A stretch of DNA of 64,000 bases from Acidobacteriaceae bacterium KBS 89 (GTDB lineage: Bacteria; Acidobacteriota; Terriglobia; Terriglobales; Acidobacteriaceae): the NCBI GenBank assembly GCA_000381605.1, contig KB906758.1, forward strand, positions 248,001-312,000. Direction: 5' to 3'. How positions within the stretch are numbered: position 1 is the stretch's first letter; each line of letters opens with the position of its first letter. The notes beneath the pieces are model-generated. The model was given only the letters and a program-made list of their open reading frames with translations. It ran no database searches and was not told where the DNA came from. The position numbers were made by a program, and so were the translations under genes. Shown here piece after piece: positions 1 to 8,476 of the stretch.

Positions 1-140
1 ATGGTCCCGTTGGCGTCCATGACGATGGCGAAGGAGTCGTCACTGATGAAGCGCAGGCCGAGGAGCTTTTCGTAGAAGCGGCGGGCGCGGGTTGCGTCTT
101 TGGTGGGGATGAAGGCTATAAGCGGGCTGTGGGTAAGCAT
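1..140 (-). CDS. VOC (glyoxalase-fold) family protein, N-terminal fragment
   Basis: Only the first 46 residues lie in the window; the gene runs off the left edge. The start ATG is at 140-138 with an AGGTGA-type ribosome binding site just upstream. The visible protein begins MLTHSPLIAFIPT, followed by an ARRFYEKLLGLRF segment. That is the first beta-alpha unit typical of vicinal-oxygen-chelate proteins (x-F-Y-x-x-x-L-G-L). VOC proteins bind a metal and include glyoxalases, dioxygenases and resistance proteins. Nothing here identifies the substrate. It is the first of two VOC proteins in the window (the other starts at 7347). Confidence 0.75.
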   Translation of the reverse strand, partial: MLTHSPLIAFIPTKDATRARRFYEKLLGLRFISDDSFAIVMDANGT

Positions 141-164
141 GCTGTCACCTCGGTAGTCAGAAGG

Positions 165-1355
165 TTATCGCAATTGTTGCTGATCGGGCTGTCGCGCGGG
201 ATCCGGGATGAAACCGTGGTCTCCATTCTGGCCTGGAGTGAGGTCGGAATGAGTGGCGAACCGCGTCGTGGGGAATGCGTCAGGGTAGTTCTGCTGGATC
301 CACGCTGTCATTTTTTCTCGAACCAGGCATCGCAGGTCGAAGTTCTCGCTGGAGTTGCGCGAACTCATGAGGCAGCGTAGCTCCATGGAGCGCTCGGTTA
401 GGTTGGTAACGTGAAGGCCACAGACCTGCTTGTCCCACAACGGCGAGGGATGGACGATCGCCTCGAGCTGTTTTCGCAGATCGTCTACTGGAATGGAGTA
501 GTCGACATAGAGAAAGGCGGTGCCCACGATGTCGGATGAGTGACGCGTCCAGTTCTGGAAGGTGTTTTCGATGAAGTAGTTCAGGGGAACGACGAGGCGG
601 CGGAGATCCCATATTTTGACGATGACGTAGGCTGAGTTGATCTCTTCGATGCGGCCCCACTCGCCCTGAACGACGACGACATCATCGATGCGAATGGGCT
701 CGGTGAAGGCAATCTGCAGGCCGGCGAAGAGGTTGGAAGCGGTGGATTTTGCGGCGGTGGCGAGAATCAGCGAGGCGATTCCGGCGGAGGCGAGCAGGCC
801 AGAGCCGTAGTGCCAGATGCGCGGGTCGTTGAAAGTCCACAACAGGGCACCAATGTCGATGATGACGACAAAGGTGATAAGCATTCGGCGAAAGAGCTGA
901 AACTGAGTGTGTATCCGGCGTGCCCGGAAGTTATTTTCTGCGGTTAGGTCGTAGCGCCGCAGCATGATTGTTTGTAGAACGTAGATGAATCCAATGACGA
1001 ACCAGCCGAGGGCGGCGACCGTCAACATGATGAGTGCCTGCCGCAGCATGGCGTCTATGTTTCCCGGCATTCCGGGGATGAGGGGCAGGACGATGAGCAG
1101 GCAGGTCAGAAAGAAGATGGCGCGAGCGGGTTTCCCCAGGTATCGCTGCACCCCCCAGCCGAGCGGATGGCTGATCGATTCCTTGCGGCGCAGAATGCGA
1201 AACAGAATGTAATGCACCAGGTTCGCGAGCACGAGCATGCCGCAGAAGACGAAGATTGCGAAAAACCATTCGTGCTTGAAGTGAAAGATTGCGAGCGCCA
1301 GACGGGCCGTGTGGTCCAAAGACGCCTGGTCCGAAACGAAAGTTGCTGGATTCAA
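165..1355 (-). CDS. MscS-type mechanosensitive ion channel family protein
   Basis: A 396-residue inner-membrane protein with about five hydrophobic segments in the first 210 residues. A glycine/alanine-rich pore-type helix (about residues 185-205, GLLASAGIASLILATAAKS) and the beta domain that follows it in MscS proteins come next (IRIDDVVVVQGEWGRIEEI, then RRLVVPLNYFIENTFQNW). This layout is that of small-conductance mechanosensitive channels, which release solutes on osmotic downshock. The start is a TTG at 1355: an AGGAG sits about nine bases upstream and no better ATG precedes the first membrane segment. The C-terminus is short and charged. It lies downstream of, and in the same direction as, the alpha/beta hydrolase. 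Family assignment is firm; gating behaviour and ion preference cannot be read from the sequence. Confidence 0.88.
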   Translation of the reverse strand: MNPATFVSDQASLDHTARLALAIFHFKHEWFFAIFVFCGMLVLANLVHYILFRILRRKESISHPLGWGVQRYLGKPARAIFFLTCLLIVLPLIPGMPGNIDAMLRQALIMLTVAALGWFVIGFIYVLQTIMLRRYDLTAENNFRARRIHTQFQLFRRMLITFVVIIDIGALLWTFNDPRIWHYGSGLLASAGIASLILATAAKSTASNLFAGLQIAFTEPIRIDDVVVVQGEWGRIEEINSAYVIVKIWDLRRLVVPLNYFIENTFQNWTRHSSDIVGTAFLYVDYSIPVDDLRKQLEAIVHPSPLWDKQVCGLHVTNLTERSMELRCLMSSRNSSENFDLRCLVREKMTAWIQQNYPDAFPTTRFATHSDLTPGQNGDHGFIPDPARQPDQQQLR

Positions 1356-1433
1356 GCGGCTCGATCTCCTTGTGCTGGTTAGATGCTACGAGGCGAGGAG
1401 CAGTATCGTTTTACTGCGGGCCGAAAGTGTTTG

Positions 1434-2339
1434 CTACTTGTGCTGGAGGTATTCGAGCGCTTCCAATACAGCCTTTTCCAAGGCGATGCGTTGGTCGGAG
1501 TAGGAGTGATCGGTCGTCATATGGACTGTGGTGATCTCGGTCGCGCCGGCTTTGTGAAGGGCGGCGACGAAGGCGTCGTTGGATGGAGCGAGGCCGTCGT
1601 CGGAGGTGATGACGAGCATGGGACGGGTGGCCAGCTTCGAGGCGAGCGCGGGGACGTTCCAGGTGGCGGCGTTCGCGATGACCTCTCTGGCGAGACTCTC
1701 CGATGTGCAGCCGGCGAGGGGGGCCATCCCGCTTGAGGCAAAGCTCGCCGCGAGAGCGGTGACTGCCGTCTTTTCCTGTCCAGGCTTGAGGGATTGCATT
1801 TTGTCTACGCCCATGTCGGCGGCGGAGATCAAGCCGACGGCCTTGATTGCGGGATCCTGGGCACCGACGTAGCGGGCCAAGAAGCCTCCCATGCTGTGGC
1901 CGACCAGGACGATGTACGCGGGGTCGGAGTGCAGCTTCTTTGCGTTGGTAGCGTCGCGCAGATAGGCGATTGCGGCCTGTGTGTCTTCAATGGAGTGGGT
2001 GAAGGAGAAGTTACCGGGCGACCCCCAGGATCCGCGGTAGTCGAAGTAGACGACGTCCCAACCGTCGCGACGTATGGCCTGCGCGAGGTCTAGATTCTTT
2101 TCGTTGCCGGGAAAGCCGTGAAGAAGGATGACGACCGGGTGTGGGCCCGCTCCCTCGGCGACGTAGGCGAGGGCGTTGAGCATGGAGCCGTGGCTGGGAA
2201 TCTGAAACGTCGCCATGGAGGCGGGAAAGGCCTTGTCCGAGGCGGGGTCGGTTGTGATGGCTGCGGGAAGTTGCTGGGCGCGTAGGTACATGGGAGCACA
2301 TAGAAGCACAACGGCGGCAGCGAGGTAACGTAGACGCAT
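1434..2339 (-). CDS. Secreted alpha/beta hydrolase
   Basis: A 301-residue protein beginning with a signal peptide (MRLRYLAAAVVLLCAPMYLRA). The open frame extends upstream to 2594, but that part would overlap the divergent mnmG start, so I use the ATG at 2339. Alpha/beta-hydrolase features are in order: the oxyanion loop HGFPGNEKN (about 74-82), the nucleophile elbow G-H-S-M-G-G (Ser149), a candidate acid in ITSDDGLAPSNDAF, and a candidate His in TTDHSYSDQRI near the C-terminus. It is probably a periplasmic esterase, lipase or peptidase-like enzyme; the substrate is unknown. It is divergent from mnmG with only about 80 bases between the starts, so the promoters probably share that gap. Confidence 0.85.
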   Translation of the reverse strand: MRLRYLAAAVVLLCAPMYLRAQQLPAAITTDPASDKAFPASMATFQIPSHGSMLNALAYVAEGAGPHPVVILLHGFPGNEKNLDLAQAIRRDGWDVVYFDYRGSWGSPGNFSFTHSIEDTQAAIAYLRDATNAKKLHSDPAYIVLVGHSMGGFLARYVGAQDPAIKAVGLISAADMGVDKMQSLKPGQEKTAVTALAASFASSGMAPLAGCTSESLAREVIANAATWNVPALASKLATRPMLVITSDDGLAPSNDAFVAALHKAGATEITTVHMTTDHSYSDQRIALEKAVLEALEYLQHK

Positions 2340-2420
2340 GCCTGATTGTTGTTTGTAACGGCGCAGGTTGTAAAGGCGCGATCCATGATGAAAGTGTGGC
2401 GATAAGCCTAAAATGGAGAT

Positions 2421-4460
2421 GTGAGCTTTACGGAACAGTTCGATGTGGTGGTGGTCGGTGCGGGTCACGCTGGTTGCGAGGCGGCGATGGCGTCTGCGCG
2501 GATGGGGTTGCGCACGGCAATCTTTACGTTGAACCTCGACCTGATTGCGCAGATGAGCTGCAATCCGGCGATTGGCGGCATCGCTAAAGGGCATCTCGTG
2601 CGTGAAGTGGATGCGCTTGGCGGTGTGATGGGTGAGGTGGCGGATGCGACGGGGATCCAGTTTCGTCTGCTGAATACTTCGCGGGGGCCGGCGGTATGGT
2701 CGCCGCGTGCGCAGTGTGATAAGGCGCTGTATCGCGTGAGGATGCGTGAGGTGCTGGAGGCGCAGAAGAATCTTTTTATCAAGCAGGCTGAGGTTGTCGA
2801 TCTTATCGTCGACCAGTCCGGTTCAGAGCGAACTGTTCGTGGCTTGAAGCTGCGAGATGGGCGCACGATCAATGCTGCGGCGACGATTGTGACGACGGGG
2901 ACATTTCTGAATGGGCTGATCCATTGCGGAGAGCAACAGTACACAGCAGGGCGGAGTGGCGAGCCGGCAAGTGTTTTGCTAGGCGAGAGTTTGAAGCGGC
3001 TGGGTCTGCGCGAGTGCCGGTTGAAGACGGGGACGCCGCCTCGGCTGGATGGAAGAACAATTGACTGGAGCAAGTTTGAGGAGCAGCCAGGGGATAGCGA
3101 TCCGACGCCGTTCAGCTTTCGGACGAAAGAGATTCCGCTGCGGCAGATCATGTGCCACATCGCGCATACGACGCCGGAGACGCTGCGGCTGATTCGCGAG
3201 AACGTCCATCGTTCGCCGATGTATAGCGGCCAGATTGAGGCGATCGGCCCGCGCTACTGCCCGTCGATCGAGGACAAGATTGTCCGGTTTCCAGAGAAGA
3301 CGCGTCACCAGTTTTTTCTTGAGCCCGAGGGCCTCAACACGCATGAGGTCTACATCAACGGCATGAGCACGAGCCTGCCGATGGAGATTCAGGCGGCGAT
3401 GGTGCACTCGATACCGGGATTGGAGAACGCGGAGATGCTGCGGCCCGGCTATGCGATTGAGTATGACGCCATCGATCCGACGGAGCTGGATCGTACGCTG
3501 CGGGTGAAGTCGTTTGCAGGGCTGTATCTTGCGGGGCAGATCAACGGCACCAGCGGGTATGAAGAGGCGGCTTGTCAGGGCCTGATGGCTGGGATCAATG
3601 CGGCGCTGGCGGTGCGACGTGAGGAGGCGTTTACACTCGATCGCACGGAAGCCTACACGGGCATTCTGATCGACGACCTGATCAGCAAGGGCACGAATGA
3701 ACCGTACCGCATGTTTACCTCTCGGGCGGAGTTTCGGCTGCACCTCCGGATTGACAACGCGGATAGCCGGCTTACTCCGCATGGCAGGCGGCTGGGGTTG
3801 ATCGACGATGATGCCTGGGCAGAGTATGAGGCGAAGCAGGCGCGAGCGGCAGCATTTGAGAGGTTGCTTGGTAATGCTCGTGTTCGCGCGGAAGAGTTGC
3901 CTGAGGATTTGCAGGCGCGTCTTGACGGCGATTCGGCCGCAGTGAGCGGGCAGACGTTTGCGCAGTTTCTGAAGCGGCCTGAGGTTTCGGTGGAAGAGAT
4001 TGCGCCGCTGCTTCGCGACCGCCTGGCTGAGAATGGGGATGTATTTTCAGGGTGGGTTGGGGCCATGGATGGCATCTCGCCAGACTGGAAGGAAAACGGT
4101 CGTCCTTCGCACGACGCCCCCATCGCAAAATCGAGATATGGGGCAGCCGGTTCTGTTGCTCGATTGCCGGCGTGGGTGCGCAATGAGATGAAGACGGTGG
4201 AGACGGAGATCAAATACTCCGGGTACCTTGACCAGCAGCGGCGTTCGATTGACAAGATGCGGAAGGCGGAGAAGCGGGCGATTCCCGGGTGGTTCGACTA
4301 TTCCGCGGTCAGCGGTCTGTCGAGCGAGATGAAGGAGAAGCTGACGCGTGTGCGTCCGCAGACGCTCGGGCAGGCCAGTCGCATTGCGGGAGTCACGCCG
4401 GCTGCAGTCAGCTTGATTCACGTTTACATCGAGATCCAGGGACGAACGCGCGTGGCTTAG
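2421..4460 (+). CDS. mnmG: tRNA uridine-5-carboxymethylaminomethyl(34) synthesis enzyme MnmG (GidA)
   Basis: The FAD-binding subunit of the MnmE-MnmG complex, which modifies the wobble uridine of several tRNAs. The N-terminal Rossmann motif is VVVVGAGHAGCEAA (about residues 10-23). The conserved blocks MSCNPAIGGIAKGHL, GTFLNGLIHCG, TGTPPRLDGR and NGTSGYEEAACQGLMAG are all present, as is the C-terminal helical domain ending QASRIAGVTPAAVSLI. At 679 residues it is about 50 longer than the usual 620-630. The extra sequence lies at about residues 532-590, between the helical repeats of the C-terminal domain. The start is GTG at 2421 with a GGAG only two bases away, so the exact start is slightly uncertain; an out-of-frame three-codon ATG frame overlaps it. 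Confidence 0.97.
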   Translation: MSFTEQFDVVVVGAGHAGCEAAMASARMGLRTAIFTLNLDLIAQMSCNPAIGGIAKGHLVREVDALGGVMGEVADATGIQFRLLNTSRGPAVWSPRAQCDKALYRVRMREVLEAQKNLFIKQAEVVDLIVDQSGSERTVRGLKLRDGRTINAAATIVTTGTFLNGLIHCGEQQYTAGRSGEPASVLLGESLKRLGLRECRLKTGTPPRLDGRTIDWSKFEEQPGDSDPTPFSFRTKEIPLRQIMCHIAHTTPETLRLIRENVHRSPMYSGQIEAIGPRYCPSIEDKIVRFPEKTRHQFFLEPEGLNTHEVYINGMSTSLPMEIQAAMVHSIPGLENAEMLRPGYAIEYDAIDPTELDRTLRVKSFAGLYLAGQINGTSGYEEAACQGLMAGINAALAVRREEAFTLDRTEAYTGILIDDLISKGTNEPYRMFTSRAEFRLHLRIDNADSRLTPHGRRLGLIDDDAWAEYEAKQARAAAFERLLGNARVRAEELPEDLQARLDGDSAAVSGQTFAQFLKRPEVSVEEIAPLLRDRLAENGDVFSGWVGAMDGISPDWKENGRPSHDAPIAKSRYGAAGSVARLPAWVRNEMKTVETEIKYSGYLDQQRRSIDKMRKAEKRAIPGWFDYSAVSGLSSEMKEKLTRVRPQTLGQASRIAGVTPAAVSLIHVYIEIQGRTRVA

Positions 4461-4656
4461 CGGGGTCAGAAGGCTCTTGACGCGTGAGGCGACGACCGTT
4501 GCGTCGTTGTTGAAGCAGAGCGAGTTCCTTTTCTGCGTTGTTCGCATTAAGTGATGAAAACAGACGCTATAAGGCACGCGCCGGGCTTCACGCTTTAATG
4601 TTGTAACTCCTGGCAGGCTTATAACGTCGAATGAGGGTGTTGAATGGAGAGAAGCG

Positions 4657-5373
4657 ATGACGTCTGGATTGAGGGCGGGACTAATTGGGCTGGGTGTGGT
4701 TGTTGTCTTGGTGTTATTGATTGCAGGTGGAAGGAGAGCAATTATGGGGACAGTGATGGGCGCAGAGGTCAATAGAAAAGAGCCACTTCCGGCTCCAACG
4801 GTAGACGAGCAGCATCCTTCCGCCAAATACGAGACGGCGGTCTTCGCTGGCGGTTGCTTCTGGGGTGTGCAGACGACGTTTCAGCGGATCAAGGGTGTGA
4901 CGGCGACTACGGCGGGCTACTCCGGCGGTTCGGCCGACACAGCTACTTACGATCAGGTTTCGTCGGAGACGACCGGCCACGCGGAGTCGGTGAAGGTGGT
5001 CTTCGATCCGTCGCGGATCAGCTACGGCACGTTGTTGCGTGTGTTCTTCTCCGTGGTGCACGATCCCACGCAGTTGAACCGGCAGGGCCCGGACATGGGC
5101 ACGTCATACCGGTCGGTGATCTTCTACACCACGCCTGAGCAGCAGAAGATCGCAGCGGCGTATATTGCGCAACTCGACGCAGCGCATGCGTTTCCGAAGA
5201 AGATCGTGACTGAGGTGGTGCCGCTGAAGGCGTTCTATGACGGCGAAGAGTACCACCAGGACTATGCGGAGAAGAATCCGAACAATCCGTATATCCAGGT
5301 TTGCGATGTGCCGAAGGTGGCTGCGCTCCAGCAGCAGTTTCCGGAGCTGTTTCAGGATTACAAGCACAAGTAA
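4657..5373 (+). CDS. msrA: Membrane-anchored or exported peptide methionine sulfoxide reductase A
   Basis: A 238-residue MsrA that reduces methionine-S-sulfoxide in proteins. The catalytic motif G-G-C-F-W-G (Cys67) is followed by the family blocks TTAGYSGG, SSETTGHAESVKVVFDP, FFSVVHDPTQLNRQGPDMGTSYRS and EEYHQDYAEKNP. The first about 30 residues (GLIGLGVVVVLVLLIAGG) form a hydrophobic anchor or uncleaved signal, which suggests repair of periplasmic proteins. An alternative ATG at 4744 would give a cytoplasmic form, but the upstream ATG at 4657 has a GGAGAG about ten bases before it. The resolving cysteine is probably Cys at about 222 (QVCDVPK). The gene is transcribed alone after mnmG, with a 196-base gap. 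Confidence 0.95.
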   Translation: MTSGLRAGLIGLGVVVVLVLLIAGGRRAIMGTVMGAEVNRKEPLPAPTVDEQHPSAKYETAVFAGGCFWGVQTTFQRIKGVTATTAGYSGGSADTATYDQVSSETTGHAESVKVVFDPSRISYGTLLRVFFSVVHDPTQLNRQGPDMGTSYRSVIFYTTPEQQKIAAAYIAQLDAAHAFPKKIVTEVVPLKAFYDGEEYHQDYAEKNPNNPYIQVCDVPKVAALQQQFPELFQDYKHK

Positions 5374-5391
5374 ACGGCTTGCGGTGTGCCA

Positions 5392-5691
5392 CTACTGGGT
5401 GACTTCGCCCTCGGGTTCGTCGGTCGGATTGTCGATCTCTGCCTGGAAGCCTTCGAGCAACCGCTGGAGAAATGCGTCGGTGTCGACGCCTTCGTTCTGG
5501 AGTTCATGGGCGTGCGCAATATGACGCGCCAGGTCCGCGAGGACGATTCCCCAGGCGAACGGGTCTTCCCAGGCACCGCTGCGGATGCTGACGTGCTGGC
5601 CCTGCTCGGCGATCCAGACGCGAAGGACCTCGAAGGATGCCTTGTCTCGCTGCGCTGCCGGTGGAATGCTTAGAATTTTTTCGACACCCAT
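5392..5691 (-). CDS. DUF5076-like small protein
   Basis: A 99-residue cytoplasmic protein. The start at 5691 (MGVEKILSIPP) is chosen because an AGGAG lies six bases upstream; the open frame extends further to 5724. The core EVLRVWIAEQGQHVSIRSGAWEDPFAWG followed by LADLARHIAHA matches my memory of the DUF5076 family, a group of small proteins of unknown function found in several phyla. There is no signal peptide and no recognisable catalytic motif; the C-terminus is acidic. It lies convergent with msrA, with 18 bases between the stops. The family name is from memory and should be tested by profile search. Confidence 0.7.
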   Translation of the reverse strand: MGVEKILSIPPAAQRDKASFEVLRVWIAEQGQHVSIRSGAWEDPFAWGIVLADLARHIAHAHELQNEGVDTDAFLQRLLEGFQAEIDNPTDEPEGEVTQ

Positions 5692-5865
5692 CTTTACTCC
5701 TGCGTGACCTGGATCGCCACTCACGTTCGGCTTGCTTTAGCCTATAACGGTTGAGGGTTGTGCGGGTGTGCGTCGTTCCCGGCGGAGGCTCAGGACGGGC
5801 TTTGGCCGGTAATCCACAGAAATATCGTGCAATCCGCAGGGCAACTTTCGCTACCGTAAGACTTC

Positions 5866-7242
5866 ATGGCCACATATCCCCAGATCGTCGGAGACCAGGA
5901 ACGACCCACTTCAGTGCATGCCGAGATGACCATTCTCGGGGCGATGCTGGTGGAGCCAGTCGCGATCATCGATGCGACCATGTTGCTGAAGACCGACGAC
6001 TTCGCTCTCGATTCCCATCGCAAGATTTACGCCGCCATGCTGCATCTGGTCGAAGTTGGGCACGGCGTCGATATCGTCACGGTTACCGACTATCTGAGTA
6101 AGAAGAAAGAGCTGGACTCAGTCGGTGGCCTACCGTATCTGGCGTCTCTGAGTGAAGGGCTGCCCCGTAAACTCAGCATTGAGAGCTACGTACGCATCGT
6201 TCGCGACAAGAGTCTGATGCGACAGCTCTTGACGGTCTGCGATATGGGCATGATTGAGGCATCCGATCAAAGCCGCGAGGCGCTGGATGTGCTGAATCAA
6301 GTGACGGGCCGGTTGACGGAGATCTCGGAGCACGCTGTCACGGGTGGATTCTCCGACATCGCAGCAATCGTGAAAGACTCCTTTGGCTCGATCGATGCCC
6401 TGTACGAGCAGGGCCGCGAGGTTACTGGCCTCGCGACGCACTATGTCGAATTCGACCGTATGACCAGCGGACTGCAGGAGTCGGAACTGATCATCATCGC
6501 TGCGCGTCCGTCGATGGGCAAGACGGCCTGGGCGATCAATATTGCGGAGAACGCTGCGGTCCGCGGCGGCAAGGTGGTTGCTGTCTTCTCGCTCGAAATG
6601 GGCAAAGCGAGCCTGTTGCGCAGAATGCTGGCCTCGCAGGCACTGGTGAACTCCAAAGCAATTCAGACAGGCATGTTAATGAAAGATGATCGGGCTAAGC
6701 TGATCAACGGCCTCGAGAAGCTAATGGAGTCGAAGATCTTTATCGACGACACGCCGGGAATTACATTAGCCGAGATGCGGGCGAAGGCGCGGCGGTTGAA
6801 GCAGCAGCAAGGGCAGCTAGACCTTATCGTGATCGACTATCTGCAGCTGATGACCGGCTCCAACTCTAATGCAAAGGGGTTTGAGAATCGCACGCAGGAG
6901 GTCTCCGCGATCTCACGCGGTCTAAAGGCTCTGGCCAAAGAGATGAAGGTGCCTGTGGTCGCGTTGTCACAGCTCTCGCGTGCCAGTGAACAGCGTGGCG
7001 GAGACAAAAAGCCGATGCTCAGCGATCTGCGTGAATCGGGTTCAATTGAGCAGGACGCCGACGTGGTCTGCTTCATCCATCGCGAGGAGTATTACGACCG
7101 CGAGAATGAAGACCTGAAGGGTAAGGCCGAGATCATCATTGCCAAGCAGAGAAACGGGCCTACGGGCGTGATTCATCTAGCATATCTTGCAGACTACACG
7201 CGCTTTGAAAATTTGCAGCACGGCGAATCTGCCGGATACTAG
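5866..7242 (+). CDS. dnaB: Replicative DNA helicase DnaB
   Basis: A 458-residue replicative helicase, the hexameric ring that unwinds the fork. The N-terminal primase-interacting domain (about 20-125) starts ERPTSVHAEMTILGAMLVEP. The RecA-like ATPase domain has a Walker A motif ARPSMGKTAWA (about 213-223), Walker B LIVIDYLQLM (about 322-331), the H4 region SAISRGLKALAKEMKVPVVALSQLSR and the arginine-finger region LSDLRESGSIEQDAD. Length is normal and no intein is present. The ATG at 5866 has only a weak upstream purine stretch, and the region 5692-5865 carries nothing else I recognise. It is the last core gene before the VOC/YafY pair. Confidence 0.97.
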   Translation: MATYPQIVGDQERPTSVHAEMTILGAMLVEPVAIIDATMLLKTDDFALDSHRKIYAAMLHLVEVGHGVDIVTVTDYLSKKKELDSVGGLPYLASLSEGLPRKLSIESYVRIVRDKSLMRQLLTVCDMGMIEASDQSREALDVLNQVTGRLTEISEHAVTGGFSDIAAIVKDSFGSIDALYEQGREVTGLATHYVEFDRMTSGLQESELIIIAARPSMGKTAWAINIAENAAVRGGKVVAVFSLEMGKASLLRRMLASQALVNSKAIQTGMLMKDDRAKLINGLEKLMESKIFIDDTPGITLAEMRAKARRLKQQQGQLDLIVIDYLQLMTGSNSNAKGFENRTQEVSAISRGLKALAKEMKVPVVALSQLSRASEQRGGDKKPMLSDLRESGSIEQDADVVCFIHREEYYDRENEDLKGKAEIIIAKQRNGPTGVIHLAYLADYTRFENLQHGESAGY

Positions 7243-7278
7243 CCCTCCTTTTGAGGAACCCAAAATTAGCAAAGCCTC

Positions 7279-7306
7279 CTGACACAACGGTGTCAGTAGC
7301 CTGTCA
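7279..7306. promoter_or_regulatory. Candidate operator for the YafY-type regulator
   Basis: A perfect inverted repeat CTGACAC-AACG-GTGTCAG occupies 7279-7296. Its right arm is also the first copy of an 11-base direct repeat (TGTCAGTAgCc at 7291, TGTCAGTAtGc at 7302). It lies about 45 bases before the VOC start codon, where a promoter is expected. The downstream regulator gene (7765) is the natural candidate to bind it. The symmetry is visible; the binding assignment is inference. Confidence 0.5.
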
Positions 7307-7346
7307 GTATGCTGCCTCTGTGTTCACGACAACACAGGAGGTAGTT

Positions 7347-7733
7347 ATGGATAAGCAACTGAAGTCAGCAGCAGCATGGTTTGAGATTCCTTGCGCCGAT
7401 CTGGACCGGGCGCAGCGTTTTTACGAGACGATCCTGGGATGCAGGATGCAGAAGGACGACTTCGGTGATTCCGGTGACTTGATGTGCGTCTTTCCAGCGG
7501 AGGCTGGCGGCGTCGCCGGGGCGCTGGTGAAGCGGCCGTTACAGCAACCGAGCAGCAGCGGAACGATGGTGTACCTCAACTGCGACGGCGAGTTGGACGG
7601 CACAATCGCACGCGTTCCCGGTGCAGGCGGCACGATCCTGATGAAGCGTACCCCAGTTCCGGGTGGCTTTGGCGCATTTGCCTGCCTGAAGGATTCTGAG
7701 GGCAACCATGTTGGGCTACACACGGCGATCTGA
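7347..7733 (+). CDS. VOC family protein (glyoxalase/bleomycin-resistance fold)
   Basis: A 128-residue single-domain VOC protein. The start ATG at 7347 follows a strong CAGGAGGTAG ribosome binding site; the open frame reaches upstream to 7251 but through the operator. Residues 8-30 (AAWFEIPCADLDRAQRFYETILG) form the first VOC module. The ending KDSEGNHVGLHT carries the D-x-E-G-N-x-x-G-L-H pattern typical of the PhnB/YdhR-type subgroup. The substrate is not evident. The gene is followed 31 bases later by a YafY-type transcription factor in the same orientation. This pairing is frequent in bacterial genomes, and the regulator probably controls this gene in response to a small molecule. Confidence 0.88.
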   Translation: MDKQLKSAAAWFEIPCADLDRAQRFYETILGCRMQKDDFGDSGDLMCVFPAEAGGVAGALVKRPLQQPSSSGTMVYLNCDGELDGTIARVPGAGGTILMKRTPVPGGFGAFACLKDSEGNHVGLHTAI

Positions 7734-7764
7734 TGTTTGGTGGAAACCGATCTAGGATAGGTGC

Positions 7765-8475
7765 ATGCGGCGGGCCGACCGGCTATTTCGAATCGTACGA
7801 GTTCTGCGGGGCAGCCGGCTGCAGACGGCGCGTATGCTTGCCCAGAAGCTCGAGGTCTCGGAGCGGACGATCTACAGGGACGTCCGCGATCTGCAGATCT
7901 CGGGCATGCCGATCGAAGGCGAGCCAGGTGTCGGGTACACCTTGCGGCGCGACCTTGACCTGCCTCCTCTGATGTTTACGCGCGACGAGTTGACGGCGCT
8001 CGTCCTGGGTGCTCGTCTGGTGCGCGCGTGGGGCGGCGCAGCGAGCACGGCCGCCGCTGATCAGGCTCTTCAGCGCATCGAAGCAGTTCTGCCAACGGAA
8101 CTCCGCGATCGGCTGGATGCGATTCTGATGTACGCTCCGGGTTCTCGGATGCCGCAAGTATTGCGCGAGCGGCTGGATGTTCTGCACGAGGCCTGCACCG
8201 ACCGGCGCGTGCTCGCTTTTGGCTACACACGCGAAGATGGCCAAAACAGTGAACGCGAAGTGAGGCCGCTGGCGCTCTACTTCTGGAGTGGCGTGTGGAC
8301 GCTGGCGGCGTGGTGTGAGCTGCGGAAGGACTTCAGGACGTTTCGCATCGACCGCATGCAGAACGTTCGAGTGCTGGGTCGCGAGTACGTCCAGAAGAAG
8401 GGACAACGACTCGAGGATTACCTTCGGCAGGTCGCCCGGCAATATCCCTCGGAGGCTTTGCACAAATCTCCCTGA
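7765..8475 (+). CDS. YafY-type transcriptional regulator (HTH + WYL domain)
   Basis: A 236-residue regulator. Residues 1-60 form a DeoR/HTH_11-like winged helix (RRADRLFRIVRVLRG, then LAQKLEVSERTIYRDVRDL as the recognition region). A WYL domain lies at about 135-205 (LAFGYTREDGQNSEREVRPLALYFWSGVWTLAAWCELRKDFRTFRIDRM), where the usual W-Y-L triplet is replaced by a VWTLAAWCE-type sequence. WYL domains sense ligands, often nucleic-acid related or small molecules. It probably controls the preceding VOC gene through the inverted repeat at 7279. The stop at 8475 is one base from the stop of the convergent SGNH gene. Confidence 0.9.
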   Translation: MRRADRLFRIVRVLRGSRLQTARMLAQKLEVSERTIYRDVRDLQISGMPIEGEPGVGYTLRRDLDLPPLMFTRDELTALVLGARLVRAWGGAASTAAADQALQRIEAVLPTELRDRLDAILMYAPGSRMPQVLRERLDVLHEACTDRRVLAFGYTREDGQNSEREVRPLALYFWSGVWTLAAWCELRKDFRTFRIDRMQNVRVLGREYVQKKGQRLEDYLRQVARQYPSEALHKSP

Positions 8476-8476
8476 T

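Noticed and set aside
5751..6101. A 116-residue plus-strand frame overlapping the start of dnaB
   Set aside because: Out-of-frame reading through the dnaB N-terminal domain with Arg-rich shadow composition.
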